64,000 nt of DNA, taken from the NCBI RefSeq assembly GCF_008107685.1, contig NZ_VIRF01000078.1, forward strand, positions 1-64,000, given 5' to 3'. Position numbers and translations under genes: made by a program. Below are positions 63,736 through 64,000 of this stretch, piece by piece (within the stretch, counting starts at the first letter, position 1; each line of letters opens with the position of its first letter). Under the pieces are notes generated by a model that searched no databases, was not told the DNA's origin, and worked only from the letters and a program-made list of their open reading frames with translations. This stretch comes from Novosphingobium sp. BW1. Lineage in GTDB: Bacteria; Pseudomonadota; Alphaproteobacteria; Sphingomonadales; Sphingomonadaceae.

Positions 63736-64000
63736 GCGCCCTCACCCAGCTTCCCGATACCGCCGGTGCCATTGCCGAGGACGAAGCGCACGAGGCCTTC
63801 GGCGCGATCCTCGATGGCAAGATCGACGACGAGATGGTCAAGGACTTCCTTGTCACGCTGTCCGAACGCGGTGAGACGGCGAGCGAGATTGCAGGCGCCG
63901 CGCGCGCCATGCGCGAACGCATGATTCCGATCGATGCGCCCGAAAACGCCATCGATGTGTGCGGTACGGGCGGCGACGGGCACCACACGCTCAACGTCTC
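63732..64000 (+). CDS. trpD: Anthranilate phosphoribosyltransferase, N-terminal part (runs off right edge)
   Basis: From the GTG at 63732 the frame is open to the window end (about 89 residues). The helical N-domain reads '[20 protein letters not shown]' and '[20 protein letters not shown]', and the glycine-rich PRPP/anthranilate motif begins as 'DVCGTGGDG'. It transfers phosphoribosyl to anthranilate, the step after TrpE/TrpG. The start overlaps the trpG stop by 4 nt. Confidence 0.95.
   Translation, partial: MSALTQLPDTAGAIAEDEAHEAFGAILDGKIDDEMVKDFLVTLSERGETASEIAGAARAMRERMIPIDAPENAIDVCGTGGDGHHTLNV

Overview
The window is high-GC DNA from an alphaproteobacterium of the order Sphingomonadales, probably a Novosphingobium or close relative. 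Three things point there: the housekeeping block pyrG-secG-tpiA / ppiD-trpE-trpG-trpD, the ferB-ferA/ferC/vanillin dehydrogenase set for lignin-type phenylpropanoids that is known from Sphingobium SYK-6, and several TonB-dependent receptors. It looks chromosomal. No CRISPR array, rRNA or prophage is visible; one tRNA is present.

Layout. 1-1,720: the N-terminal part of an IS630-type transposase running off the left edge, then decayed remains of a Gfo/Idh oxidoreductase and a sugar isomerase. 1,878-11,620: a complete one-directional chemosensory operon (STAS, CheY, CheA, two CheW, a soluble poly-HAMP receptor, CheR, CheB and a long receptor-like coiled-coil protein). 11,720-18,211: the hydroxycinnamate module (ferB-ferA-transporter, divergent ferC, convergent vanillin dehydrogenase). 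18,212-20,352: a graveyard holding a decayed membrane protein and an internally deleted IS5-type transposase. 20,475-24,674: a large membrane-anchored P-loop NTPase (one frameshift) translationally coupled to an MscS channel, the most unusual pair in the window. 24,758-32,418: a FAD oxidase, then a TonB receptor and a sulfatase flanked by two paralogous LysR regulators. 32,629-37,567: envelope genes (a duplicated-domain protein, an L,D-transpeptidase, a GlsB-like protein, a lipoprotein), an AraC regulator and a broken TetR gene.

37,645-43,314: metal homeostasis. Three zinc-starvation type genes (two COG0523 GTPases and DUF1826) diverge from a copper ATPase and its CueR-type regulator; the 157-bp interval holds a Zur-like palindrome and a MerR-type promoter with a 19-bp spacer. 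43,665-49,037: a Fur-type promoter and a five-gene siderophore operon (receptor, esterase, two small membrane proteins, PepSY reductase-like protein). 49,047-51,564: tRNA-Arg, a DUF1178/nitrilase/glutaredoxin operon, and an hsp20 gene preceded by a ROSE-like RNA thermometer. 51,572-58,295: an MFS transporter, a PepSY protein, a Gfo/Idh oxidoreductase, then pyrG, secG and tpiA. 58,740-64,000: ppiD and trpE, with a phosphodiester glycosidase-type lipoprotein wedged by 4-nt overlaps between trpE and trpG, and the start of trpD.

Three separate genes (20.5, 34.8 and 37.3 kb) are interrupted by single-base shifts in C or G runs of five or six. These may be true lesions or assembly errors, and they decide whether those genes are alive.
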